Below the pieces are notes generated by a model. It did no database searches, was not told the origin of the DNA, and was given only the letters and a program-made list of their open reading frames with translations. Source: Mesostigma viride (Eukaryota > Streptophyta > Mesostigmatophyceae > Mesostigmatales > Mesostigmataceae). Taken from it: a stretch of DNA of 64,000 bases. The stretch's first letter is position 1, and each line of letters opens with the position of its first letter. The position numbers and the translations under genes were made by a program. The stretch is from NCBI GenBank assembly GCA_009746045.1, contig RPFO01000026.1:4594320-4658319 (forward strand), read 5' to 3'. Shown piece after piece: positions 42,397 through 50,303 of the stretch.

Positions 42397-44940
42397 ATGC
42401 CTCTAAGCACTACGTGGGGGAGAGTGAGGTCAGCACGCAGACGCCAGCGTGCAACTCGCCGCCGCCGGACCTTCACTCTACAACACAAGGTGATTACGTG
42501 GTTGAATTGGCTATGGCACGGGGGGGCAGACCCTCCGCCTAAATCTGGAGGCGCGTGCTCCAGAGGAACGGCGGAGGCCCTGAAAAGGGTCAAGAAGCAC
42601 TGCGAGTGGTACAGTCGCCGCGTAACCGGCGTTGCGACAGGCCCCGCAGAAGGAAGTGATCTAATCTATGGGAAATGTAATAAGTATGAACAACTTGTGG
42701 CGGAGCGGGTGAGTCTGCCGAAGCGCGAGGTGGCAGGAAAGGCGAAGCTGCTGGATTTGCTGGCGCTACGACCTAGTTGGCGAGAGGTGTACGCGAGCGA
42801 AGCCAACTGCATCAAGCCGGAGGTGGCTGCCAGTGCGAGGTATTGGAATGTACCTGCCCCCAGCCGAGGGTGCACCATGGCGGAGTGGGGCAAGTTGATG
42901 GGGAGGGCAGCGGACGTGGGGATGGTGGAGTTCCGAGAGACGCGGCCAAAGTGGGTAGACGGATGTTTTGGGGTGGCCAAAGGAGTGGGGGAGTTAAGGC
43001 TCATTGTGAATAAGAAGTTGGGGAACGCACTGTGGGTGGACCCCCCTAAGACGGTGTTACCCCACCTGGGCATATACTCGGAGGTCTATATCAAGGGTCG
43101 GTGCTACACGGCCAAGAGCGATCTGGTCTCGTATTACTATACCATCCAAGTGCCGGAGTGGTGGTGGGATTATCAAGGGCTACCTGATGTGTGGTCCACC
43201 GATGTCGGGCTGCCGGGGCGGCGGAGGAGGGTGTGGCCAGTGCTGAAAGTGCTGGCCATGGGGCACTCCCACGCTGTAGCGCTAGGGGAAGCCATCCATG
43301 AGATGGTCCTCTATGCCACGGGCGCTTTGGATCCTAGACGGCAGGTGAACCGCCTCACAAGTGTAGGGGAGCTGACCGTGCTTCGGAATGCATGGGGTAA
43401 CCCAACCGCCCTAGCCATCGAGTACAAGGAGGAGAGCACGAGGGAGATGCAAATCGACCTTGAGGACCCCCCTGCCCCTATGGTATCCATCACTATTGAT
43501 GACCTGGTGGTCAGCAATGGGCGCACGTGCGAGGCGGTGAATCGCTTAATCGCGAGTGCTATTGAAGACGGGTACGCGCCTAACAACCTTGTGCCCTCCA
43601 AGGACAAGACGATCATGGCTAGCCCGGAGGGGGAGGACGAGCTAGAAGCTCTGGGTGTTGTTCACCGGCGGGATGGGGTGTTGGAGCCGACAGCTAAGCA
43701 GCTCACCCTTGTGGTTGCGCACACTCGTGTACTCCTCGAGAGGGGACGCGCTACCGCTGAGGCGCTGGCGGCCGTCGTGGGCCGGTGGGTGTGGCTGCAG
43801 ATGCTCAGCCGCACTTGCTTGTCCATATGGCAGCAGAGTTTTAAGTTCATCAACCTCAAGGGGTGGGGCCAGCGAACGCGACCTTTGTGGCAAGGTGTGC
43901 GCGATGAGCTCGAGTGTGCCATGGCGTTGGCCCCCATGCTCCGTGTGGACCGGGGGGCTGCCCTGGCTCCGGTGGTGGTGGCCTCGGATGCGTCTAGTTT
44001 TGGGCAGGGGGTTGTCTACGCTGAGATGGCCCCAGCTGAGGTGACGGAATTAGCTCGGGCCCGGGAGGTGCGGGGTTACCCAACCCTCCTCACCCCAGGT
44101 GAGGCCATGTATGCCGGGCCTAGACCCTTGACCAAGGCCGCGGAAAAAGCCATCATCCACGGGCGATGGCGCGTCGGGATCAAGAGTCGCTGGCGCGATT
44201 CGACCATGCACATCAACGAGAAGGAAGTGCGGGCCGCTGTGAAGGGGGTGGAGCGCTCGGCCCGGAACCTCGGAACATGGGGTAAGCGGGTGGTGAGGTT
44301 AGTGGACTCCACTGCCGCTTTGGGCTGCTTGGCTAAAGGGCGTTCCTCTTCTTACCGGTTAAACAAGCAATGCCGCCGGTTGTGCGCTCTTACGTTGGTC
44401 ACCGGCAGCCGCTCACAATGGGTCTGGACGCCAAGTGAGCTTCAGCCTGCGGATGGGCCTTCGCGGGGGCTTTCCATGGCTGCCTCGGTGGCCGGGTGGG
44501 TCCGCGATTTGACTCGCGAGGGTGTTCATCCCAATCCCGGGCCTCGGCTTGGCGCTAGCTACTTGACCCTTCTTGAGGGCAAGGTGAAGCCGGCTACTTT
44601 GATGGTTTACCATCGGGGTCTTAGGTCCTTTTTCGCATGGTGGGCGAGCCGGCGGGGTCGGGTTGGCAGCTTGTTGCGCGGCTTGACGATAGAGGAATAC
44701 TATTGCGAGTATGTCGCTTGGGCGCACTCACGGTGTTACAGCCGCCAGTTGTGTGTCAATGCGCTTATGGGCCTGAATTTGTACTTCCCCCGGGAGGTGC
44801 GGGATTGGGCCTTGGCACGAAGTGTTTTGGCTGGCTGGCGCACGTTGGCACCCCCTCGTGCCCCCCCCCCATTCCATGGGAGGCTGCGTTTGCGCTTGCT
44901 TGTACTATGGTGCTCCAGCGGCAGCCTCGTGCGGCTATGA
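42397..44940 (+). CDS. PAT-like element Pol: RT, RNase H, start of tyrosine recombinase
   Basis: Proposed ATG at 42,397 (MPLSTTWGRVRSARRRQ), 48 bp after ORF1; the frame is open until TGA at 44,938. RT region: WVDGCFGVAKGVGELRLIVN, CYTAKSDLVSYYYTIQVP and the active-site strand SITIDDLVVSNG at 43,480-43,515 (Ile-Asp-Asp, a variant of YxDD). RNase H: VVASDASSFGQGVVYAE near 43,975, MHINEKEVRAAVKG, RLVDSTAALGCLAKG and WTPSELQPADGPSR. At 44,521-44,544 the residues GVHPNPGP form a 2A-like motif exactly between RNase H and the recombinase N-domain (VKPATLMVYHRGLRSFFAW). The end after about 44,860 is out of frame; the real protein probably shifts into the frame of the recombinase catalytic domain. Confidence 0.8.
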   Translation: MPLSTTWGRVRSARRRQRATRRRRTFTLQHKVITWLNWLWHGGADPPPKSGGACSRGTAEALKRVKKHCEWYSRRVTGVATGPAEGSDLIYGKCNKYEQLVAERVSLPKREVAGKAKLLDLLALRPSWREVYASEANCIKPEVAASARYWNVPAPSRGCTMAEWGKLMGRAADVGMVEFRETRPKWVDGCFGVAKGVGELRLIVNKKLGNALWVDPPKTVLPHLGIYSEVYIKGRCYTAKSDLVSYYYTIQVPEWWWDYQGLPDVWSTDVGLPGRRRRVWPVLKVLAMGHSHAVALGEAIHEMVLYATGALDPRRQVNRLTSVGELTVLRNAWGNPTALAIEYKEESTREMQIDLEDPPAPMVSITIDDLVVSNGRTCEAVNRLIASAIEDGYAPNNLVPSKDKTIMASPEGEDELEALGVVHRRDGVLEPTAKQLTLVVAHTRVLLERGRATAEALAAVVGRWVWLQMLSRTCLSIWQQSFKFINLKGWGQRTRPLWQGVRDELECAMALAPMLRVDRGAALAPVVVASDASSFGQGVVYAEMAPAEVTELARAREVRGYPTLLTPGEAMYAGPRPLTKAAEKAIIHGRWRVGIKSRWRDSTMHINEKEVRAAVKGVERSARNLGTWGKRVVRLVDSTAALGCLAKGRSSSYRLNKQCRRLCALTLVTGSRSQWVWTPSELQPADGPSRGLSMAASVAGWVRDLTREGVHPNPGPRLGASYLTLLEGKVKPATLMVYHRGLRSFFAWWASRRGRVGSLLRGLTIEEYYCEYVAWAHSRCYSRQLCVNALMGLNLYFPREVRDWALARSVLAGWRTLAPPRAPPPFHGRLRLRLLVLWCSSGSLVRL

Positions 44941-45473
44941 TGGTCATCGTTATTTTCCAACAATACCTGCGGGTATCGGAGGCGCTCAACCTGTTGGTCG
45001 GCCATGTGCGCTTGCAGCCTGATGTTCGGTTGCGGGGTTCGCAGCGGGGCGCCTTGTTGTTGATGTCAGCTAAGACGGCTAAGGGGGAGGTGCAGTCTGT
45101 GGTGATCGAGGATGTCATGACTGAGACCCTCTTGCGGGCTTGTATGCGTGGCAAGGCGGCCTGGGAGCGGGTGTTCCCTTACGATTATGCCCAGTTCAGC
45201 CGGGTTTGGCATCAGGCCACGCAAGCTTTGGGGGTCGACACGGTGTTTACCATTCACGGGCTGCGGCATGGGGGGGCTACCTATGATTTTTTGCGGCAGC
45301 GCAGCATGGCTGATATTCAGCATCGGGGTCGCTGGCGCAGCAGCAAAACTGTCGCCCACTATGTGGGATTGCACCGGAGCTTGGCCCTCACCCTTCCTGA
45401 CGCCCTGGTTCGGGCTATCGCCGCCTGCCCCCCGCGCATTTGGCGGAGCGTCTTTTCTCTGCCTTCCTCTTAA
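44861..45473 (+). CDS. Tyrosine recombinase catalytic domain (different frame from Pol)
   Basis: From the ten-C run at 44,861-44,870 the +strand frame encodes IPWEAAFALACTMVLQRQ, then FQQYLRVSEALNLL (first catalytic Arg), SAKTAKGEVQSVVIED (probable active-site Lys), IHGLRHGGATYDFL (His-x-x-Arg) and HRGRWRSSKTVAHYVGLH (His/Trp region and nucleophilic Tyr), ending with TAA at 45,471. These are the R-K-H-R-Y residues of tyrosine recombinases, which insert the circular cDNA. The N-terminal SAM-like half is in the Pol frame. Either the C run causes translational frameshifting or a base was lost or gained in this copy or in the sequence. Confidence 0.85.
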
Positions 45474-45549
45474 GTTCCCTTCATTCTTGTCTTATGCGTC
45501 CACCGGTTTTTGTTTTGCCCCTGGCTTGGGTCGCCAGGGAGGGATGTAA

Positions 45550-45681
45550 GGGTAAGGCTAGCCTTTTTGGACATAAAGTGTTCCCATGGGTAAGGATGGC
45601 CAGTTGAGGGCCACTTCCCGATGTGCTCTACTTATTGTTTTAATAAAGAGTCTGGTTACCCTGGAGTTCCACGGTTAATAG
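45550..45681 (+). repeat. Split direct repeat B1
   Basis: 132 bp from GGGTAAGGCTAGCC to GGTTAATAG; matches B2 except for 4 bases (ATCG present only in B2 near 46,153). Contains AATAAA at about 45,651, a possible polyadenylation signal. Confidence 0.85.
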
Positions 45682-46062
45682 AATCGGGGTTCTCTGAACA
45701 TAGTTTCTTTATAGTGATACGGAAGGGGAGCCGCTGATGCTAGGTGAAATAGAGCTGGGTGATGTGATCGTAATAAGGTTGATTAGGCTTCTAGTGTACG
45801 AGTATTACGGAAGATATGGCCTAATTGTTGCGGCCCATACCTTGACGGTGTGCTGAGTACCTTGACGACGGATTTTTGCGTCTAGGTTCTCCTAGCAGAT
45901 CTGTGATTGCGGACGGGTTTGCAACAGGCAATATCTGAAGTAAAACTTGACGGCTAAAACTGTTTAGAGGCCGTTGCCGGATCTGGCCGTTGGTAGAGAG
46001 CCGTTGGCCTTGAAACACGATAAAAGCTTGCTCACCTAGCTCATGGCGGTCTCTTTTGTTTT
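45682..46062 (+). repeat. Split direct repeat A2
   Basis: 381 bp, same as A1. It directly abuts B1, so the B1-A2 junction is the sequence expected at the closed ends of a circular intermediate. Confidence 0.9.
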
Positions 46063-46095
46063 CCCACCCGCCCTCCCTGTGTGTTGCCTGTTTGG

Positions 46096-46231
46096 GGGTA
46101 AGGCTAGCCTTTTTGGACATAAAGTGTTCCCATGGGTAAGGATGGCCAGTTGATCGAGGGCCACTTCCCGATGTGCTCTACTTATTGTTTTAATAAAGAG
46201 TCTGGTTACCCTGGAGTTCCACGGTTAATAG
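46096..46231 (+). repeat. Split direct repeat B2
   Basis: 136 bp, matching B1. It is separated from A2 by a 33-bp linker starting CCCACCCGCCC. Confidence 0.85.
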
Positions 46232-47013
46232 AAATCCCACTCCTATTGTATCCACTGTGTTTATATCTATATCCACACTATTGTTAGTGATAGGTATCTC
46301 CTGTACTTCTAACTGAAGGAACATACATAGTAAATATCCATATTCCTTTAGTTCAGAACGCAACTCATCATTGGACATTAATACTTCAGGTATAGGTCTT
46401 ACAGGAGGATCAACAGGTGTAGGAGGAGTAATATCTACCAAGGATAAATTTTCCAATCTATAATGACGTTCCGGTACCCAGTAAGAGCTATCTGGAAACC
46501 AGATGACCATGGTATCATAATTAATAGTAATCTTATTATCCTGGTGCCAATCTAATCCTAGTAATACATCAGCGGTAGTGATAGGGCCTATAGTGGCCGT
46601 CAGGTTGACAGTACGTCCTTGTATAACCATGGGAAGGGACACCGTACCCGGGGAATGACTGGTGCGACCATCAGCATAATGAACAGTAACGGGTTTGGTG
46701 TGAGGGGTAGGGACTAGTCCTAAACGCCTAACTAGGGCCTCGCTCACAAAGGAGCTAGCCGCACCGCTATCTACCAACACAGAGACATTCAAGAGTTCAT
46801 CAGCATGCAGGAAAGGGTCTACAACAGTGTGAGGGACGGTTAAACCACCATTCAAGAACATAAGAGGACGCACACGTAGTGGTAGGGAAGATTCAGCTCC
46901 TACAGAGGTTATAAAAACAGGCAGGCAAAAATTTTTATCTGGGGTACTATCTAAAGACCTGTCCAGGTTACCCCCGAAGAAGACCCTGGCGAAAAAGCCA
47001 CTGCTGGAGGGTC
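46232..47013 (-). CDS. Chromovirus protease segment
   Basis: The frame opens after TGA at 47,014-47,012 and runs to the PAT-like insertion. It contains FITSVGAESSLPLRVRP, then the active site LVDSGAASSFVSEALVRRL (Asp-Ser-Gly-Ala), a strand with VTVHYADGRTSHSPGTV, and VLLGLDWHQDNKITINY (the Leu-Gly-Asp-like ending motif). Retropepsins act as dimers to cut Gag and Pol. It is in frame with RT at 40,838 and in the same frame as Gag, but in a different frame from the zinc knuckle that lies between them; the two overlap by 61 nt (47,011-46,951). Confidence 0.8.
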
Positions 47014-47352
47014 ACGAGGGAGCGAAGAGGGTGCGGGAGCCTGATTATCATAGGGGAACCCTGGGGGCCCTGCCTGCACAGCATTCAGCCTACTAGGGGT
47101 AGCTGAGGGAATGCGTCCTGAAGTAGGACGAATAGGAGCACGCTGAGGGGTACGAGGAGGGCGAGCGTCGGGATGAGGGGGAGCACCCGAAAGGAACTTG
47201 GGGCACTCACGTTTAAGATGACCTACTTCCTTACAATGATAGCATGTGATATGAGAGACATCAAGGGCTGAAAGGTCAGTAACACAGATATCTAATTCTT
47301 CTACATAGGAGTTCTCCTCCTCAGGGGTAAGGATAATATTATTAATTATTAC
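46951..47352 (-). CDS. Nucleocapsid (CCHC zinc knuckle) segment in a shifted frame
   Basis: The frame is +1 relative to Gag and overlaps its last codons. It encodes ILTPEEENSYVEELDI, then the zinc knuckle CYHCKEVGHLKREC (C-x2-C-x4-H-x4-C) near 47,250-47,210, then a Pro/Arg-rich tail (APPHPDARPPRTPQRAP), ending TAG at 46,953-46,951. The knuckle binds genomic RNA. Reaching it from Gag needs a +1 shift near 47,352, and leaving it for protease needs a -1 shift in the overlap. Programmed shifts or small indels could both explain this. Confidence 0.75.
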   Translation of the reverse strand, partial: VIINNIILTPEEENSYVEELDICVTDLSALDVSHITCYHCKEVGHLKRECPKFLSGAPPHPDARPPRTPQRAPIRPTSGRIPSATPSRLNAVQAGPPGFPYDNQAPAPSSLPRDPPAVAFSPGSSSGVTWTGL

Positions 47353-48676
47353 GGGAACGGGTAGGAAGAGAAGGGGTGGTGAAGAAATCTGCTACACGCA
47401 AGAGATGCTGGCGCACATGCTTGAGGGGCAGATCAGTAAAACGGTAGGCAGAGAACTGGCGCTTGACTTCACGTAATAAGGGTCTACTGAGGCCTTGGAG
47501 GAAGCGAGCACGTACTTCTGCACCCGACAAATCCCTAATTCGTACCATCTGAGCATCAAACTCTTTCATATACTCCTTAAATGATTTAGTACCCTGCTGC
47601 AAGGTACCAAAGGCTAATCTATCCTGCCAATCTGAATCAGGAGGGACTAAATGGTTCTCTAAACGCTTAAACAATTCTGCTACAGAGTTAGGGTAGGCAT
47701 GAGAGGCCAAAGACTCACACTGAATGAGGTTAGCAAGCTCAGGAGTAATACAGGTTGTAAGATAGTGAGGAACTAATACAGCATCAGAAAGACGCCATCT
47801 ATTATGATTCTGCCACGACTCCGTGTTCTGGGTAAGCAACATAATAAAGGTGAAAAACTGTTGAGGGGTAGACTTGACATCCAGCTTGGGAAGGTTAGCA
47901 AAGAGGGGAAGAGCAGGGGGCTTAGGGGGATTAGAAGAGTCAGTTTTTCCCATAGGGCCACTATCTTCCACTGCTACATAAGCGGGATAGAAGGAAGGAA
48001 GAGGAAAAGTCTTGGGTAGGGGTCTAGAAGGGGCCACCGTTTCAGGCTGGTGCCCATAAGAGAAGGGGACAGTATATTGCTCACGAAGAGAGGAATAGGC
48101 AAAATGATCATAATTTCTATCATCTAGGGGCATGGTGCTGAAATCACTGTTAACTTCTAAATCAGCCACACGGGTAGGGACCTGGGCTGCCTCATAGGCC
48201 GTCTCAGGGTAGGACCAGGAAGCAGGTGGGTAAAAGGGGACTGCACTAGGGCGCCCAGAAGGACCGACAGGGGCAGAGGCACGACCCGTGTTAAGAGCAG
48301 GCATGGAAGGCACAGGGTGGGAAGGAGGCCTAAAAACATTGTTAGTTAGTGAGGACCTGCTGGAGGGTTGAGCCAAGGTTGCAGGAGGGGCGGGGGCCTG
48401 GTTCAGGGTAAGGGAAGGGTCATCACTAAATCTGACTTGCATACGTTGACGTTGTTCATAGGTAGGAGGGGTAAGTGAGGGACGACGGCGACCACCAGCA
48501 ATAGGAGAAGGAGGTGAGGTACGAAGATTACCTTGAGGAGTGAGATGGTGCACCGTTTCAAGTGAGTCCCGTCGGTTACCACGATTGTTGTTATGGTTGT
48601 TAGTATTATTATTAGTATTACTCATGGTAGGAGTATTGGTAGGTATAGGCGACATGTTACCACCCACTGGATCCAT
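47342..48676 (-). CDS. Chromovirus Gag (capsid region)
   Basis: ATG at 48,676 (MDPVGGNMSPIPTNTP) to TAA at 47,344-47,342, 444 residues. The first 240 residues are Asn/Pro/Ser-rich and likely disordered. Residues about 255-435 form the helical retrotransposon Gag domain: LDVKSTPQQFFTFIMLL, WRLSDAVLVPHYLTTCI, WQDRLAFGTLQQGTKSFKEY and VRARFLQGLSRPLLREVKRQ. The conserved order of W, the L-Q-x-T-x-S turn and F-x-x-G-L is that of Ty3-type capsids. It assembles into particles around the RNA. The open frame ends before the zinc knuckle, which lies in the +1 frame. Confidence 0.85.
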   Translation of the reverse strand: MDPVGGNMSPIPTNTPTMSNTNNNTNNHNNNRGNRRDSLETVHHLTPQGNLRTSPPSPIAGGRRRPSLTPPTYEQRQRMQVRFSDDPSLTLNQAPAPPATLAQPSSRSSLTNNVFRPPSHPVPSMPALNTGRASAPVGPSGRPSAVPFYPPASWSYPETAYEAAQVPTRVADLEVNSDFSTMPLDDRNYDHFAYSSLREQYTVPFSYGHQPETVAPSRPLPKTFPLPSFYPAYVAVEDSGPMGKTDSSNPPKPPALPLFANLPKLDVKSTPQQFFTFIMLLTQNTESWQNHNRWRLSDAVLVPHYLTTCITPELANLIQCESLASHAYPNSVAELFKRLENHLVPPDSDWQDRLAFGTLQQGTKSFKEYMKEFDAQMVRIRDLSGAEVRARFLQGLSRPLLREVKRQFSAYRFTDLPLKHVRQHLLRVADFFTTPSLPTRSRNN

Positions 48677-48800
48677 TTTTATTTAAGTAAATGATCAGAA
48701 ATCTAACTGAAAGCAACAAGAATAAAGGACAAGGCCTAATTTAAGGCAAGGAAAGAAAAGAAAAAGCTTTTAATGGCTTAAAAGAAGGAAACAATTTAAA

Positions 48801-49193
48801 TCAATCCTTTTTAACAACAGTAATGGATAGGGAACCGAATTCTAAGGTGAGAGGAGTATCTAAGCTAGATGAGGATGCAGCCCTCTTAGGGGGAGACGAA
48901 GGAGGGGTAGCAAAATCTAGAGCTTCTACAGGAGGGCGACCATGAGGAGTAGAACGTACGTGTAGGCCTAGATCTGATACGCTATGGTCTATAAGGAATT
49001 GTTGAGCTTCCTCGAAGGTAACAAATTTCTTATACCTAATTACATTATATGTACGATTTTGCACTATCTTCCTAGCATCTGACCAAGAGAGGAAAATGGC
49101 TGACCATTGAGGGGTAATAACTACGTAATACTTAGCTAAGCTATTATCACTAGATGAATGGGAAGGCGCAGTAAAAACACGACGTTGACTCAT
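48801..49193 (-). CDS. RNase H1-like hybrid-binding (viroplasmin) protein upstream of Gag
   Basis: ATG at 49,193 (MSQRRVFTAPSHSS) to TAA near 48,801, 130 residues. Residues about 22-66 read YYVVITPQWSAIFLSW, ARKIVQNRTYNVIRYKKF and TFEEAQQFLIDHSV. This is the pattern of the small N-terminal domain of RNase H1, also called the caulimovirus viroplasmin domain: aromatic start, Gly/Ile turn, Trp, basic K-x-F, T-x-x-E-A-x-x-F. That domain binds RNA-DNA hybrids. The remainder is Ser/Pro-rich (ATPPSSPPKRAASS). It is a separate ORF, in another frame, 124 bp before Gag. A role in reverse transcription or particle formation is inference. Confidence 0.65.
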   Translation of the reverse strand: MSQRRVFTAPSHSSSDNSLAKYYVVITPQWSAIFLSWSDARKIVQNRTYNVIRYKKFVTFEEAQQFLIDHSVSDLGLHVRSTPHGRPPVEALDFATPPSSPPKRAASSSSLDTPLTLEFGSLSITVVKKD

Positions 49194-49706
49194 GATAACT
49201 CACCTGGCGGGTCTTGTGATGTCAAGCTAGACGGAGTAGGGGTAGGCGACTTAGCTGGACGATCTGGATCACCGAAAGAAGAATGAGGGCGGAAGTGTCC
49301 AGCTCTCGTCCTAAGTCAGCGACCGGATAGTCCAGCGCTCGTCCTAACATAGCGACCCGTGTCTCTGCGGGTGCGGCCGTCTAATAAAGCAGCAGCACAA
49401 GGAAAAAGGTGTAGGAACTGCGACGCTAATCGTCTCCGAACAGTAATACTCCCCTATCTAAGACAGGAAACAACCGTAAGCAGGAAAACAAGGCGAAGGA
49501 CAGGCTAACTACGAAAGGGTTTATCCGCTGCGAGCAGGTCTAGCATCTAGGTAGAGCGTGTCCCGAAACGGGCAGCACTACTCTCCTAGCTTGAAGGCGA
49601 CCCGCCCATTACCTATCAAGGAAGTGTCGACTTCTTGTTCCTGGACGCGGAAGGGGTCTTGAAAAGGTGTATGTGGCAAGGGATAGTCGTCTCGTTCACT
49701 ACCTAC
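49194..49706 (-). other. Chromovirus leader region
   Basis: About 510 bp between the primer-binding region and the first clear ORF. It contains a repeat of CCAG(C/)GCTCGTCCTAA at about 49,300 and 49,333. A frame that starts inside the LTR runs on to 49,578 (rich in Arg-Gly), probably by chance. Packaging signals would be expected here but none can be recognised. Confidence 0.5.
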
Positions 49707-49726
49707 TGAAGTTCCTCCGGAACCAT
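49707..49726 (-). other. Candidate primer-binding site
   Basis: On the minus strand the LTR end CGTAACA is followed by A and TGGTTCCGGAGGAACTTC. A TGG so close to the LTR is usual for a tRNA-primed site. The segment is also self-complementary (GTTCC-GGA-GGAAC), so self-priming cannot be excluded. It does not match the initiator-Met pattern TGGTATCAGAGC. Confidence 0.5.
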
Positions 49727-50298
49727 TGTTACGCCGCGGATATCTACCTCCACCTCTACCTCTAATGGGCCTGATACTACCTAGACTGGTCAGGCCTCCT
49801 CTACTCAAACCTCTGGCGAAAGACGAACGTGACGGAGCTGATCTCAATGCATTAACGTATGTGTTACTATAATACGCCATACAACCATTTATCAAAACCC
49901 GTTTACTCCAGGAATAGAGGAAGGAAACACAACTACACTGCCGTGACCCAAGCCTAAATGTGTTAATTCATTTAACACACGCCGAGTGCACACACAAGGG
50001 GTAGAACGCGCATAAATGGTCACCAACGGTCCAACACGCTCGGGCCGACATGGCCCTCGCCTACAGATGCACGCTGGTCCACTACATCTACTGATGCACG
50101 CTGGTCCACTACATTCTACCACAGGATCAGGACCACTAGTAAAGTACGCGGCGCGGCGCCCAACGGCACCCAATTTACACAGTACTGTTACGAGGACAAT
50201 AATGTCCCGGTAGGAGCCTAAACGTAAACCTAGGGACAACCGAGGCAAAAGACCTAATTTACGTCCGTAACTACAACGAATTGTTACGCGACGTAACA
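49727..50298 (-). repeat. 5' LTR of the chromovirus (572 bp)
   Basis: Same length and termini as the 3' LTR, one visible base difference. It should hold the promoter, but no TATA box can be fixed with confidence. Its transcription direction is the same as that of the host gene it interrupts. Confidence 0.9.
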
Positions 50299-50303
50299 CC
50301 TTG
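50299..50303. repeat. Target site duplication of the chromovirus (right)
   Basis: CCTTG directly after the LTR end CGTAACA (plus-strand text GACGTAACA), identical to 21,966-21,970. Confidence 0.85.

Larger units (their letters stand above)
40839..46231 (+). mobile_element. Autonomous PAT/kangaroo-like tyrosine-recombinase retrotransposon, 5393 bp
   Basis: Split direct repeats: A1 40,839-41,219, B1 45,550-45,681, A2 45,682-46,062 and B2 46,096-46,231. A1 and A2 are both 381 bp. B2 has 4 extra bases relative to B1. Between A1 and B1 are an ORF1, a Pol with RT and RNase H, and a tyrosine recombinase. Such DIRS-order elements integrate a circular DNA by recombinase and leave no target duplication. 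That fits the junctions here, where removal of exactly 40,839-46,231 rejoins the chromovirus frame. Termini are AATCGGGG and TTAATAG. Confidence 0.9.
21971..50298 (-). mobile_element. Ty3/gypsy chromovirus with three nested insertions (28.3 kb)
   Basis: One minus-strand LTR retrotransposon with matching LTRs, a CCTTG duplication, primer-binding region, polypurine tract and a full set of ORFs. Order in transcription sense: leader, RNase H1-like ORF, Gag, zinc knuckle, protease, RT, RNase H, integrase, chromodomain, ORF3. A PAT-like element (5393 bp), a second split-repeat element (2339 bp) and a roughly 9.9 kb DUF7869-bearing element have inserted into it. That leaves about 10.7 kb of its own. 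The near-identical LTRs show recent arrival, so the nested insertions are younger still. Confidence 0.9.

Noticed and set aside
49578-49895. Arg-Gly-rich frame beginning in the 5' LTR.
   Set aside because: It starts inside the LTR and the same beginning occurs in the 3' LTR reading into host DNA; no conserved domain, so a chance frame is likelier.
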